Origin: Ignavibacteria bacterium
GTDB taxonomy: Bacteria; Bacteroidota; Ignavibacteria; Kapaibacteriales; Kapaibacteriaceae
Assembly: GCA_013204605.1 (NCBI GenBank)
Contig: JABMNI010000071.1
Coordinates: 1-64,000, forward strand
Direction of reading: 5' to 3'
Length of the DNA: 64,000 nucleotides
How positions within the stretch are numbered: position 1 is the first letter of the stretch; the number at the start of each line of letters is the position of its first letter. This document shows, one piece after another, positions 8,588 to 18,024 of this stretch. The notes under the pieces were generated by a model that was given only the letters and a program-made list of their open reading frames with translations, searched no databases and was not told the origin of the DNA. Position numbers and translations under genes: made by a program.

Positions 8588-9616
8588 GTGTTAAAGGGCT
8601 ACATCATTGCCGGCTTAATATTGATTTCAATCTTGGGTTGCACAAACCCCATGGAGGAGCCCAAAGCCCCCTTCCCAGAAATTCCGGCGCATTTACCGCC
8701 TATGCCTTTTCCGGTTGACAACCCAATAACGCCTGAAAAAGTTGAGTTGGGACGGCACCTTTTTTATGAGAAACGATTGTCGGTAAATGGAACCATTGCC
8801 TGTGCATCATGTCACGCGCAGGAGAACGCATTTACTGATTCACCTAAGCAAGTGAGTTCCGGAGTGAATGGTTCCCAGGGACAACGAAACGCCCCAACTG
8901 TTGTGAATGCTGGGTACCGTAAAGAAATGTTTTGGGACGGGCGCGCCGGTTCACTTGAAGATCAAGCCATGGCTGCGTTCTTGAATTCGACCGAAATGGC
9001 TGCCGATACTTTCGAAGTTCATAAACTATTAGCATCGGCAGAATATCGAGTGATGTGGAAACGGGCTTTCCCAGACATGATAGTAACCATGCACCGAGCT
9101 ATGCAAGCAATAGGTTCATTTGAACGAACCATTGTTTCCGGAAACAGTAGATACGACCAGTATTTAAGTGGTCAGTTCAACGCATTAAGCGAGCAAGAAC
9201 GTAATGGGATGCAGTTGTTTTTTAGCAACAAAGCGATGTGCGGTGCTTGTCATGGTGGGCCGGATTTAACAGACGACCTGTTTCACAGTGTTGGTTTGTT
9301 TCATCATTACTTCGACCGGGGTAGGTATGAAGTGACGAGAAATCCAGGAGATGAAGGAAGATTTAAAACTCCAACGTTGCGAAACGTTGCCCTAACAGCT
9401 CCGTACATGGCCACAGGAGATAATGAGAAGCAGTTGTTGTTGGATTTGGAGTCGGTGGTGGAACACTACGATGAAGGTGGAACACCTTTTTCAAACAAGG
9501 ACAAACGAGTTAAGAAACTCAACCTAACGAAAGAGGAAAAAGCTTCGCTTGTGGCCTTCATGAAAACGCTAACGGACAGCTCGTTGATATTGAATCCAAA
9601 ATTCGGACCTCCATAG
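8588..9616 (+). CDS. Di-heme cytochrome c peroxidase (MauG/CcpA-like), lipoprotein signal
   Basis: Two CxxCH motifs (CASCHA, CGACHG); lipobox ILGC; GTG start. Confidence 0.93.
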   Translation: MLKGYIIAGLILISILGCTNPMEEPKAPFPEIPAHLPPMPFPVDNPITPEKVELGRHLFYEKRLSVNGTIACASCHAQENAFTDSPKQVSSGVNGSQGQRNAPTVVNAGYRKEMFWDGRAGSLEDQAMAAFLNSTEMAADTFEVHKLLASAEYRVMWKRAFPDMIVTMHRAMQAIGSFERTIVSGNSRYDQYLSGQFNALSEQERNGMQLFFSNKAMCGACHGGPDLTDDLFHSVGLFHHYFDRGRYEVTRNPGDEGRFKTPTLRNVALTAPYMATGDNEKQLLLDLESVVEHYDEGGTPFSNKDKRVKKLNLTKEEKASLVAFMKTLTDSSLILNPKFGPP

Positions 9617-9734
9617 CCTACCAGTTGGGCTAACCGGGTGAATGGGGAAGTCCGGCTGTAATCGCGTTGGAAAGTGGCACGTAATCGTTTTTCGGGCATC
9701 TAACGCGATTGTTTCTTAGATTTTAGCGCAACGA

Positions 9735-9768
9735 TGTGGGGGATGCACATAGGTGCCACATCCCCCGG
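9735..9768. terminator. Hairpin between the convergent cytochrome c peroxidase gene and secA
   Basis: GGGGGATG-CAC...GTG-CCA-CATCCCCC inverted repeat. Confidence 0.55.
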
Positions 9769-9792
9769 AGGCGTTATTAGATGGCGACTATG

Positions 9793-12700
9793 TTACTCGC
9801 GGTGCTTAGTGCAGGTTTTGTTACCCGTTGCACCGCAGCAATTTTTAAATTTCTTTGCTGGGTCCAATGGGCAAGGTTCATTCCGGCCGTACATCCTACC
9901 CGTATTTTTTATTGTTTGGGTAACCCCTTCGCCCCCTCCACTCGATGGTTGTTGGAAGGCACCGGCAGCTGTTGGGTGCGAAAAGCTTAACTGGCGCGAA
10001 GAAGTAACAGTTGAACGTAACGTTGGAAGTTCTTTTTCACCGTTAGAGTTTGTCTCAACCTGGTTTGCTTTTTCTTGCGCTGCGAGATTCTTCTTGTCTT
10101 GAGGAGAAAGTTGCGGAAAGTATTTGAAAGCAAAGTGTACTTGAGATTTGTTGATGTCCTTTAACAACTCAAGGAAAATCTTGTAGGCTTCCTGTTTGTA
10201 TTCAAGTAACGGGTCTTTCTGGCCATACGCGCGCAAGTAAATTCCCTCTTTCAAATCATCCATTCCTCGAAGATGGTCGCGCCACATTTCATCAATAGCT
10301 TGAAGCGCAGCATACCGTTCTAAGCGGCCCATGTAATCTGAACCCAGCATAGTTTCTTTTCTATTGTAGAACTCCAACGCAGCCTCAGCTATCGACTCAA
10401 CAACAGCTTCACGCGACATGTCCTTGAAGGCTTCGTCTTTGAATTTAGGGTCAGACAAAAGAGTAACACGAACAGAATTCTTTAGCCCCACAGCATCACC
10501 ACTTTCGTGAAACTCATCAAACCAGTCGTTCGCCATTTCGCTGATATATTCTACAATCTCAGATTTCAATCGTTCGCCCATTAACGCGTGACGACGTCGA
10601 TCGTAAATAACTTCACGCTGTTGATTCATAACATCGTCGTACTCAAGGAGTCTTTTTCTTGTTCCAAAGTTATTCGACTCAACTTTCTTTTGCGCGTTCT
10701 CTACGCTCTTGGTAACCAGACCGCTATCAATTGGCTCGCCTTCGGGAACCTTCATGCGCTGCATCGCCGAGGCAATTCTTTCACCGCCAAAAAGACGCAT
10801 TAAATCTTCTTCAAGGGAAATAAAGAATTGCGAAGAGCCAGGATCGCCTTGTCTTCCCGCGCGACCCCTTAGCTGGCGATCAATTCTTCGCGATTCGTGA
10901 CGTTCTGTTCCTACAATAGCTAGACCGCCATTTGCTTTAACTTCAGAGTCCAACTTAATATCTGTACCGCGACCAGCCATGTTCGTGGCGATGGTGACAG
11001 ATCCTTTTCGTCCTGCATTGGAGACAATCTCAGCTTCACGTTGGTGTTGCTTTGCGTTTAACACGTTGTGTTTAATATTCGCACGCTTCAACATCTTGCT
11101 CAACAACTCAGATACCTCTACTGAGGTGGTACCAACTAGAACTGCTCTTCCTTTATCAAGCTCAGCCTGAGTAGCTTCTACAACCGCATTATACTTCTCG
11201 CGTTTCGTTCGATAAATTAGATCGTTTTTATCGGCTCTAACTATGTCTCGATTAGTTGGAATTACAACCACATCTAATTTGTAAATCTGCCAGAATTCAG
11301 CAGCCTCGGTTTCGGCAGTTCCCGTCATACCCGCTAGCTTGTGATAAAGGCGAAAGTAGTTTTGCAGAGTTACAGTGGCAAAAGTCTGCGTGTCTTGTTC
11401 TACCGTAACGCCTTCTTTTGCCTCGATAGCTTGATGTAGTCCATCCGAATACCGTCTGCCTTCAAGGATACGTCCAGTAAACTCATCCACGATTTTAATT
11501 TTCCCATCCTGCACCACGTACTCGTCATCGCGTACGTATAATGTGTAGGCCCGAAGCAGTTGATTTACGATATGAATGCGGTCAGATCTTTCCGCAAAAA
11601 CCAACATCATGGAATCTTTTCGCTTTGTCTTTTCTTCGGCTGTAAGTGATTCATCTCCTTCAACCGCACTGTACTCAGAGGCAATGTCAGGCAGAACAAA
11701 CATGTTTGGATCTTCTTGTGCAGAGCAGATCAGCTCTCGCCCTTGATCTGAAAGATCAATCTGATGATTTCGTTCATCGACAGAGAAGTACAGACCTTCG
11801 TCGATAATTTGCATCCGCTGACCCTGCTCTTTTAAGTAATCGAGCTCAGTCTCCTTCATCAATTTCATATTGTCCGGGTCTTGCAAAATCTTCATCAATC
11901 TTGCGTGCTTGGGCATTCCGCGATGCGACCTAAGTATTGCAACCCCGGCTTCAATTCTATCTTCTTTTTTTCCAGAAGCCAATCCTTTTTCTGCCTCACC
12001 AATGAGAGAGTTTACGAGTCGGTTCTGCACTTCAATTAATCTCTTCACTCGCGGATTCATATCATCAAACGATTGCTCGGTGCTGCCAGATGTAACAGGA
12101 CCAGATATAATCAATGGGGTCCTAGCTTCGTCGACAAGCACACTGTCTACCTCATCCACAATGGCATACCAATGCGGGCGTTGAACCATGTCAACAGGAT
12201 CGTTAACCATGTTGTCGCGCAAATAATCAAAACCAAATTCATTATTCGTGCCGTAGGTAATATCGGCGGAATATTCTCGCTGCCTCAATGCAGGTTGCAT
12301 ATTGCTCTGAATACAACCAGTCGTAATGCCAAACATGTCAAAAATTGGCTTCATCCACTCACGATCTCGTCCGGCCAAATAGTCGTTAACAGTTACAAGA
12401 TGTACGCCGCGTCCGGCCATTGAATTTAGTACCAGCGGTAGAGTGGCAACCAACGTCTTACCCTCACCAGTTGCCATTTCTGCAATTTTACCTTGGTGAA
12501 GAACGATGCCACCAATCAGCTGAACATCGTACGGAACCATATCCCAAACTGATTCCTGGCCGGCCACCAAGTATTTATGTCCTACCAGTCTGCGGCAAAC
12601 GTCTTTTACCATAGCAAACACTTCAGGTAGAATCGAATTCAATTCATCCTGAATTGTGGTAAACTCTTCGCGATCAATTTCAGATAGTCTTGCATACAAG

Positions 12701-12951
12701 TCAGACCGCTCGCTGTGGGTAAGTTCGCTGTCCTCCCTTAATCGTTCTCGAATCTCCTGCGTTTCCTGAATCAAATCGGAAACTGTGGCTCCAATCTGCG
12801 TCTTCAGCTCATCCACTCGATTTTTAAAATACTCGTCTGGTTTTTCCGCTAGTGGAGCAAAGATCTCATTTATCTCTTCCACAATCGGTCGAACTATTTT
12901 GATGTCTTTGTCGTGTTTCGAACCGACTATCGAGCGTATGAATTTTAACAT
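9793..12951 (-). CDS. secA: Preprotein translocase ATPase SecA
   Basis: Walker A GEGKTLVA, DEVDSVLVDEARTPLIISG, RGRAGRQGDPG, C-terminal SEC-C zinc motif. Confidence 0.98.
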   Translation of the reverse strand: MLKFIRSIVGSKHDKDIKIVRPIVEEINEIFAPLAEKPDEYFKNRVDELKTQIGATVSDLIQETQEIRERLREDSELTHSERSDLYARLSEIDREEFTTIQDELNSILPEVFAMVKDVCRRLVGHKYLVAGQESVWDMVPYDVQLIGGIVLHQGKIAEMATGEGKTLVATLPLVLNSMAGRGVHLVTVNDYLAGRDREWMKPIFDMFGITTGCIQSNMQPALRQREYSADITYGTNNEFGFDYLRDNMVNDPVDMVQRPHWYAIVDEVDSVLVDEARTPLIISGPVTSGSTEQSFDDMNPRVKRLIEVQNRLVNSLIGEAEKGLASGKKEDRIEAGVAILRSHRGMPKHARLMKILQDPDNMKLMKETELDYLKEQGQRMQIIDEGLYFSVDERNHQIDLSDQGRELICSAQEDPNMFVLPDIASEYSAVEGDESLTAEEKTKRKDSMMLVFAERSDRIHIVNQLLRAYTLYVRDDEYVVQDGKIKIVDEFTGRILEGRRYSDGLHQAIEAKEGVTVEQDTQTFATVTLQNYFRLYHKLAGMTGTAETEAAEFWQIYKLDVVVIPTNRDIVRADKNDLIYRTKREKYNAVVEATQAELDKGRAVLVGTTSVEVSELLSKMLKRANIKHNVLNAKQHQREAEIVSNAGRKGSVTIATNMAGRGTDIKLDSEVKANGGLAIVGTERHESRRIDRQLRGRAGRQGDPGSSQFFISLEEDLMRLFGGERIASAMQRMKVPEGEPIDSGLVTKSVENAQKKVESNNFGTRKRLLEYDDVMNQQREVIYDRRRHALMGERLKSEIVEYISEMANDWFDEFHESGDAVGLKNSVRVTLLSDPKFKDEAFKDMSREAVVESIAEAALEFYNRKETMLGSDYMGRLERYAALQAIDEMWRDHLRGMDDLKEGIYLRAYGQKDPLLEYKQEAYKIFLELLKDINKSQVHFAFKYFPQLSPQDKKNLAAQEKANQVETNSNGEKELPTLRSTVTSSRQLSFSHPTAAGAFQQPSSGGGEGVTQTIKNTGRMYGRNEPCPLDPAKKFKNCCGATGNKTCTKHRE

Positions 12952-13124
12952 GATTGACTAATTGTGGGTAAGAAATTGGCGGTCGACGATAAGAAGTAGG
13001 CTTTTGACGAATTTCACGTAGGCACATTGCCTAGAATTCCTAGTTGTGCTCAGACCTTGTCTAAACCGATATAACCCGCAAAATTATCGTAATTTACTGG
13101 CTTCACCAACCTGATTCGTATTCA

Positions 13125-13379
13125 ATGAGTAAAGAACTAGATTTCCACGTATATAATCCCGACAATTTGCTGTTACAGTCAGAAAAGGCAGAAGTGTACC
13201 TCGGCTATAAAATTCTAAAATTTTACGTCAATGAAGCGGGAGCTATCGCTACAGAAATTACTCCTCAGTTGGCAACGTTCTTTCTGTCTCCGTCGGGTGG
13301 AACGCTGAGAGATTCCGAGCTAAACATCGTTTTGTACAGTGCTAAATTCGATAAGTTTAAGGGGCTAGGTAGACTGTGA
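13125..13379 (+). CDS. Small conserved-looking hypothetical protein (84 aa) coupled to a cysteine desulfurase
   Basis: ORF overlapping the GTG start of the downstream gene by 4 nt (GTGA). Confidence 0.6.
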   Translation: MSKELDFHVYNPDNLLLQSEKAEVYLGYKILKFYVNEAGAIATEITPQLATFFLSPSGGTLRDSELNIVLYSAKFDKFKGLGRL

Positions 13380-14518
13380 TATACCTTGATAACAGTGCAA
13401 CTACTCGCATAGACGAAGGCGTGTTGGAGTCGATGTTGCCTTGGATGACCGAGAAATATGGGAATGCGTCGAGTATTCATGGACTCGGTCGGGCAGCGCG
13501 CGTTGCCATTGAGGACTCAAGAACCGAGATAGCCCATTATATAAACGCGCATCCCGCGGAACTGATTTTTACCAGTGGTGGAACTGAGAGTAACAACACC
13601 GTCCTTAAAAGCTGCATTTTTGAATCTGAGCTATGCACCGAGCTGGCAAGCCCCCTAACAGAGCATCATTCTGTTTTGAACCCAAATGAAGCAATGGAAG
13701 CTTTGGGTATACCTTGGCATAAAATAGGAGTGGATGCAAGCGGTGCTGTAAGTGGGGCAGATTTGGCCATCGTGAACAGGAAATCGGTGTTGGTTTCAGT
13801 AATGCATGGAAATAACGAAACTGGCATTGTGCAGCCGATTGGCGATCTCCGGAAAAGCGCTGCTAACGCATATTTCCACACAGATGCAGTGCAGTCATTT
13901 GGCAAGATCCCGATAGATGTCCAAGACCTGAACGTAGATTTTGCCACTATTTCAGCTCACAAAATTCACGGGCCAAAGGGAATTGGGGCAATGTTTATCA
14001 AAAAGGGAATTGATTTTAAGGCGCATCAGCAAGGTGGAGGTCAAGAGCGCAATCGGAGAGCTGGAACTGAAGCGGTTGCCTTGATAGTCGGATTTGCTGC
14101 AGCGGCGCGAAAAGCTGTGAGGGATCTTGAAGAAAATTGTCAAAAAATTGTAACTCTTAGAGACAAATTAAATTATTTATTGCGGAATTCGATTTTGGAC
14201 ATCCGCGTTAATACACCACTCGAGAATACTCTCCCACACATCCTGAATGTTTCATTCAAAGATGCCGAGTTTTTAGACGGGGAGGCAATTATTCAGTCGA
14301 TGGACATTTCAGGTGTAGCGGTTTCAAACGGAAGTGCCTGTGTTTCGGGCAGTGCGCAACCCAGCCACGTGTTACTAGGCATGGGTCTGCCGCCCGCCGA
14401 AACGAAGGCCGCTGTCCGATTTTCACTGAGTAAATACACAACTGAAAGTGAAATTGAACAATCTGTTGCAATACTTAGTGAGATAATACGTAAATTGCGT
14501 GTTATAACATGCAATTAA
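13376..14518 (+). CDS. Cysteine desulfurase (NifS/IscS family)
   Basis: IYLDNSATTRID, SAHKIHGPKGIG, catalytic loop SNGSACVSGSAQPSHVL. Confidence 0.94.
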   Translation: MIYLDNSATTRIDEGVLESMLPWMTEKYGNASSIHGLGRAARVAIEDSRTEIAHYINAHPAELIFTSGGTESNNTVLKSCIFESELCTELASPLTEHHSVLNPNEAMEALGIPWHKIGVDASGAVSGADLAIVNRKSVLVSVMHGNNETGIVQPIGDLRKSAANAYFHTDAVQSFGKIPIDVQDLNVDFATISAHKIHGPKGIGAMFIKKGIDFKAHQQGGGQERNRRAGTEAVALIVGFAAAARKAVRDLEENCQKIVTLRDKLNYLLRNSILDIRVNTPLENTLPHILNVSFKDAEFLDGEAIIQSMDISGVAVSNGSACVSGSAQPSHVLLGMGLPPAETKAAVRFSLSKYTTESEIEQSVAILSEIIRKLRVITCN

Positions 14519-14525
14519 ATATTAA

Positions 14526-15188
14526 ATGAGGAAGACGGTAATGATTAGAACAGTAATAGCAATAGTGGCAATAGTTGGAAGCACATTGGCAATGAATGCC
14601 GGCACAGGCATATCCGATCTGCCGGTTGGAAAGAAAAATTTCCGATTAAATAATGACATTGCACAGAATAGCCTGAAATTTATTAGCGACGCGCCCATGG
14701 AGAAAATTCATGGAACAGCGGACGAACTTAGTGGACATTTTGATCTCAACCCAGGGGACCTAGAGGCAACAACTGGAAACCTTGTGGTTAACGTTAAGTC
14801 AATGAAGACCGCGATTTCTAAACGTGACGAACATATGTGCAGTCCAACTTGGCTGGATGCGGAAAAGTACTCCACTATTTCATTCAAAGTGGAAAATCTA
14901 AGTCAGGTCTCCGTAACTAAAGCAAATGGCAAGACCGTGATTACTGCCAAAGCTAACGGCAAATTCACTTGTCATGGCGTAACCAATCCATTAGTAGCGG
15001 ACATTTCAATTATATATTTACCAGAGAGCTCGGAAACTAAAAAACGTGCATCGGGTGACTTGGCAATGATCACAGCGAAGTTTTTAGTGGCCTTGAAAGA
15101 CTACAAGATTACCGGTAGGGGAGACATCGTAGGCTCGAAAGTTGGAGAAGAAATTCAAATCGAAGCCAGTTTGTTTGCGAATTCTTAA
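14526..15188 (+). CDS. YceI-family periplasmic protein
   Basis: Pattern SLKFISDAPMEKIHGTADELSGHFDLNPGDL; signal peptide. Confidence 0.82.
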   Translation: MRKTVMIRTVIAIVAIVGSTLAMNAGTGISDLPVGKKNFRLNNDIAQNSLKFISDAPMEKIHGTADELSGHFDLNPGDLEATTGNLVVNVKSMKTAISKRDEHMCSPTWLDAEKYSTISFKVENLSQVSVTKANGKTVITAKANGKFTCHGVTNPLVADISIIYLPESSETKKRASGDLAMITAKFLVALKDYKITGRGDIVGSKVGEEIQIEASLFANS

Positions 15189-15225
15189 CAATAGTTTCGT
15201 AAAATAGATTCAGCATGCCGTATAG

Positions 15226-15275
15226 AGTGCGAAATTTTAGGCGAGCTTTGAAAGTGCGAAATTTTTGAAGCTCGC
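15226..15275. repeat. Direct repeats (agtgcgaaatttt x2) interleaved with an inverted repeat (GCGAGCTT/AAGCTCGC)
   Basis: Direct reading of the intergenic region after the yceI-like gene. Confidence 0.8.
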
Positions 15276-15448
15276 TGTGATTTTACGTGAAACAACAGTT
15301 TCTAACGACAACTTTCCTCTCAATGGTCGTGTTACGTTCAGCCCAACATCTTTTGTTGTTTAAGGGGCTTAATGTAACAGTTTCGCGTTTTTTGTGTTAT
15401 TATATTCATTGGACTTGAAAAATTTTTAATAAAAAGGAAAGTAAACTC

Positions 15449-17893
15449 GTGAATTTTAAGATACTTAGACTTGTCGTATTGTTTTTAATGATTTCGACTG
15501 GCGTAATAACCATGTCAGCCAATCGCGCTGGCAAGTACGGCAGCTATCAAGCTGGATGCACCAATTGCCACGGAAACAACGCCTCTGGCAACACTGCTGT
15601 GTCTTTGACCGGACCGCTCACGGTTAAAACGGGTAGCACTAATAATTACTCCTTCAATGTTGGCCATGGCGTTAACAATTATGCGGGAATGAATGCATCA
15701 ATTCGCAATAGCCAAGGGGGTGCTGCAGGTACACTCATAGCAGGCGTAGGTAGTATGAGCGTAAATGGTGAGTTGACACATAGTAACGGGCCAATAGCAA
15801 TGGTTGGTGGAGTTGCAAATTATCAGTTCCAATGGACAGCACCTGACCAGCATGGATCGTATGTTTTTTATGGCGCGGGGAACGCTGTGAACAATAACAA
15901 CAACGAAGCCGGAGATTTCTGGAACGTAACCGGTGCGGTAAACATTACCGTTCAGGGGGCCACAATTACTGCTCCTGCAAACGGTACTCAATTGTGCGCC
16001 GGAAGTAATTTGACTATAACATGGACTCAGACCGGACTGGGTAATCTAAGAATTGAGCTTTCATCAAACAATTTTGCCAACCTAGAAATCATTTCTACGT
16101 CGGTTGCAGCAACAGCTGGAACGTTAACGTATACCGTACCCACAACCCAAGCAGGTGCTACTTCGTATCAAGTAAGATTGGTTGAATCATCCACGGGAAC
16201 TGTACTTTCCACTTCTCCGGGGTTCACCATTTCTGCCGGACCAAGCATCGTTACCCAACCTGCTTCTATTGGTGTATGTGAAGGTCGTGCAATGACATTA
16301 ACTATTGGTGCTACTGGATCGAGTTTGATTTACCGCTGGCGCAAGAACGGGAACGACTTTGCTGGAGGAACCACCGCCACATTGAATCTTCCAGTGTCAA
16401 CGCTTGCCGATGCAGGTACATATGATTGCGTTATTACAGGGTGCAATGTAAATGTGACTTCAAATCAAGCTGTTGTTACCATCACCACAAAGCCCTCCAT
16501 CACCACTCAACCTCTTGGAATCGAACTTTGCGAGGGAGACTCGGGTTCTATCTCGATTGCAGCAACTGGAGCAGGCATATCATATCAATGGCTTAGGAAC
16601 GGCGAACCCGTGATCGGCGCAGTTTCAACAACTTTGAAGTTTCCAAGTGCAACTATTGTTGACGAAGGTGAATACACATGTAGAGTGCTAGGTTCGTGCC
16701 CACCCGAAGCGGTATCAGCGAAAGCAGTCGTAAAAATGGTTGAGCGACCTGCTGTAACAACGCATCCATCAAATAAAAACCTTACCGAGGGTGATTCGTT
16801 GGTTCTCAATATTGTCTCAGCCGGAAACTTACTGTCGTATCAATGGCAAAAAGATGGGAAAGATATTTCAGGCGCTACCGATAAGTCTTACAAAAAATTG
16901 AACGTCCTGCGAGCAGATTCAGGATCATACAAGTGCATCGTAACCAACAAATGCTCGGTTGCACAATCAAATGCAGCTGTGGTAAAAGTTGCGCCTAAAT
17001 CTGGCGGTGGTCAACTTAAGCTTTCCGTTTCAGATTTGAACTTTGGAAACCGAATACTCTGCGCGGATGCAGATTCGGTAGTAACCGGACTCTTGATGAA
17101 TGAAGGCGGTTCACCTATAACACTTACTTCAGTTTCGGCCGAACCACCATCCAGTTTAACTGCGCTGGGTTTAACCTTACCTCTGAGTATTCCAGCTGGC
17201 GCAAAAGTAAACGTTACTGTTAAGATTTCTCCAACACAATTGGGTGCTTTTGCCGGGACGATTCAGTTCGTTTCGAATGGTGGAAACCCCACTCTAAGTG
17301 TAGATGCAAACATTACCAGCCCAGTTTCATTTCAGACGGATACTGTTGTGGTGCCAAGTGGACTGAATGGTGTGGCAAGGTGTAACTTGACCAATCCATT
17401 GGCTTGTCCAACGTTGGTTGTCAACGCTATTACTCTTACTGGACCAGGGGCTTCTACCTACAAAATCTCGCCAACGCCTACTATGCCCCTTACAATAATG
17501 CAAGGCACCACGATTGACATTTGCGTTGAGGCTTTGGACACAACGGGAGGAAACGCAGTTGTGACACTTGAAGGGGCTGGATACAAATCTACTTTTGTCG
17601 TTGTAAGACGCGTAGTTTCTTCTGTTGATGAAGATGTTCATACAACACTTTCTGATGTTACGGTTAGCCCTAATCCGATGAAAGAAGAACTAAATATCCG
17701 TGGAGAAGGAACTCAAAATATTCGAGTTCGCATTGTTGATATTACGGGTAGTGATGTTGTCTCGCTTCAGGGTCTTGGTGAAGTGCGCTGGGATGGACGC
17801 AATGCCACTGGATCTAGAGTTGCGCCAGGATTATATGTGGCAGTAGTTGAACGTGGATTCTCATCTAAATTCTTTAAGGTAATCGTTCAATAA
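15449..17893 (+). CDS. Secreted protein: choice-of-anchor-V-like N-terminus with CxxCH, Ig-like domains, T9SS C-terminal sorting domain
   Basis: GCTNCHGNNASG; three Ig-like repeats (WxxxG..L..AxxxDxGxYxC); C-term NPMKEELNIRG...GLYVAVVERG..FKVIVQ. GTG start. Confidence 0.85.
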   Translation: MNFKILRLVVLFLMISTGVITMSANRAGKYGSYQAGCTNCHGNNASGNTAVSLTGPLTVKTGSTNNYSFNVGHGVNNYAGMNASIRNSQGGAAGTLIAGVGSMSVNGELTHSNGPIAMVGGVANYQFQWTAPDQHGSYVFYGAGNAVNNNNNEAGDFWNVTGAVNITVQGATITAPANGTQLCAGSNLTITWTQTGLGNLRIELSSNNFANLEIISTSVAATAGTLTYTVPTTQAGATSYQVRLVESSTGTVLSTSPGFTISAGPSIVTQPASIGVCEGRAMTLTIGATGSSLIYRWRKNGNDFAGGTTATLNLPVSTLADAGTYDCVITGCNVNVTSNQAVVTITTKPSITTQPLGIELCEGDSGSISIAATGAGISYQWLRNGEPVIGAVSTTLKFPSATIVDEGEYTCRVLGSCPPEAVSAKAVVKMVERPAVTTHPSNKNLTEGDSLVLNIVSAGNLLSYQWQKDGKDISGATDKSYKKLNVLRADSGSYKCIVTNKCSVAQSNAAVVKVAPKSGGGQLKLSVSDLNFGNRILCADADSVVTGLLMNEGGSPITLTSVSAEPPSSLTALGLTLPLSIPAGAKVNVTVKISPTQLGAFAGTIQFVSNGGNPTLSVDANITSPVSFQTDTVVVPSGLNGVARCNLTNPLACPTLVVNAITLTGPGASTYKISPTPTMPLTIMQGTTIDICVEALDTTGGNAVVTLEGAGYKSTFVVVRRVVSSVDEDVHTTLSDVTVSPNPMKEELNIRGEGTQNIRVRIVDITGSDVVSLQGLGEVRWDGRNATGSRVAPGLYVAVVERGFSSKFFKVIVQ

Positions 17894-17969
17894 CAAGTTG
17901 TCACTTAGCAACTGCAAATGAAGTGATTCGAGCAATTTCTTCGATTGACAGTTGGCATTAAAAATAGAA

Positions 17970-18003
17970 AAAAGGCGAGTCGTAAAACGACTCGCCTTTT
18001 TTA
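17970..18003. terminator. Bidirectional intrinsic terminator
   Basis: AAAAGGCGAGTCG-TAAAA-CGACTCGCCTTTT perfect hairpin with flanking A/T runs. Confidence 0.9.
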
Positions 18004-18024
18004 ATTTTATAAATAATCGAACAC

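Noticed and set aside
9734-12614. Numerous + strand ORFs antisense to secA
   Set aside because: Shadow ORFs of a well-supported secA; no family resemblance.
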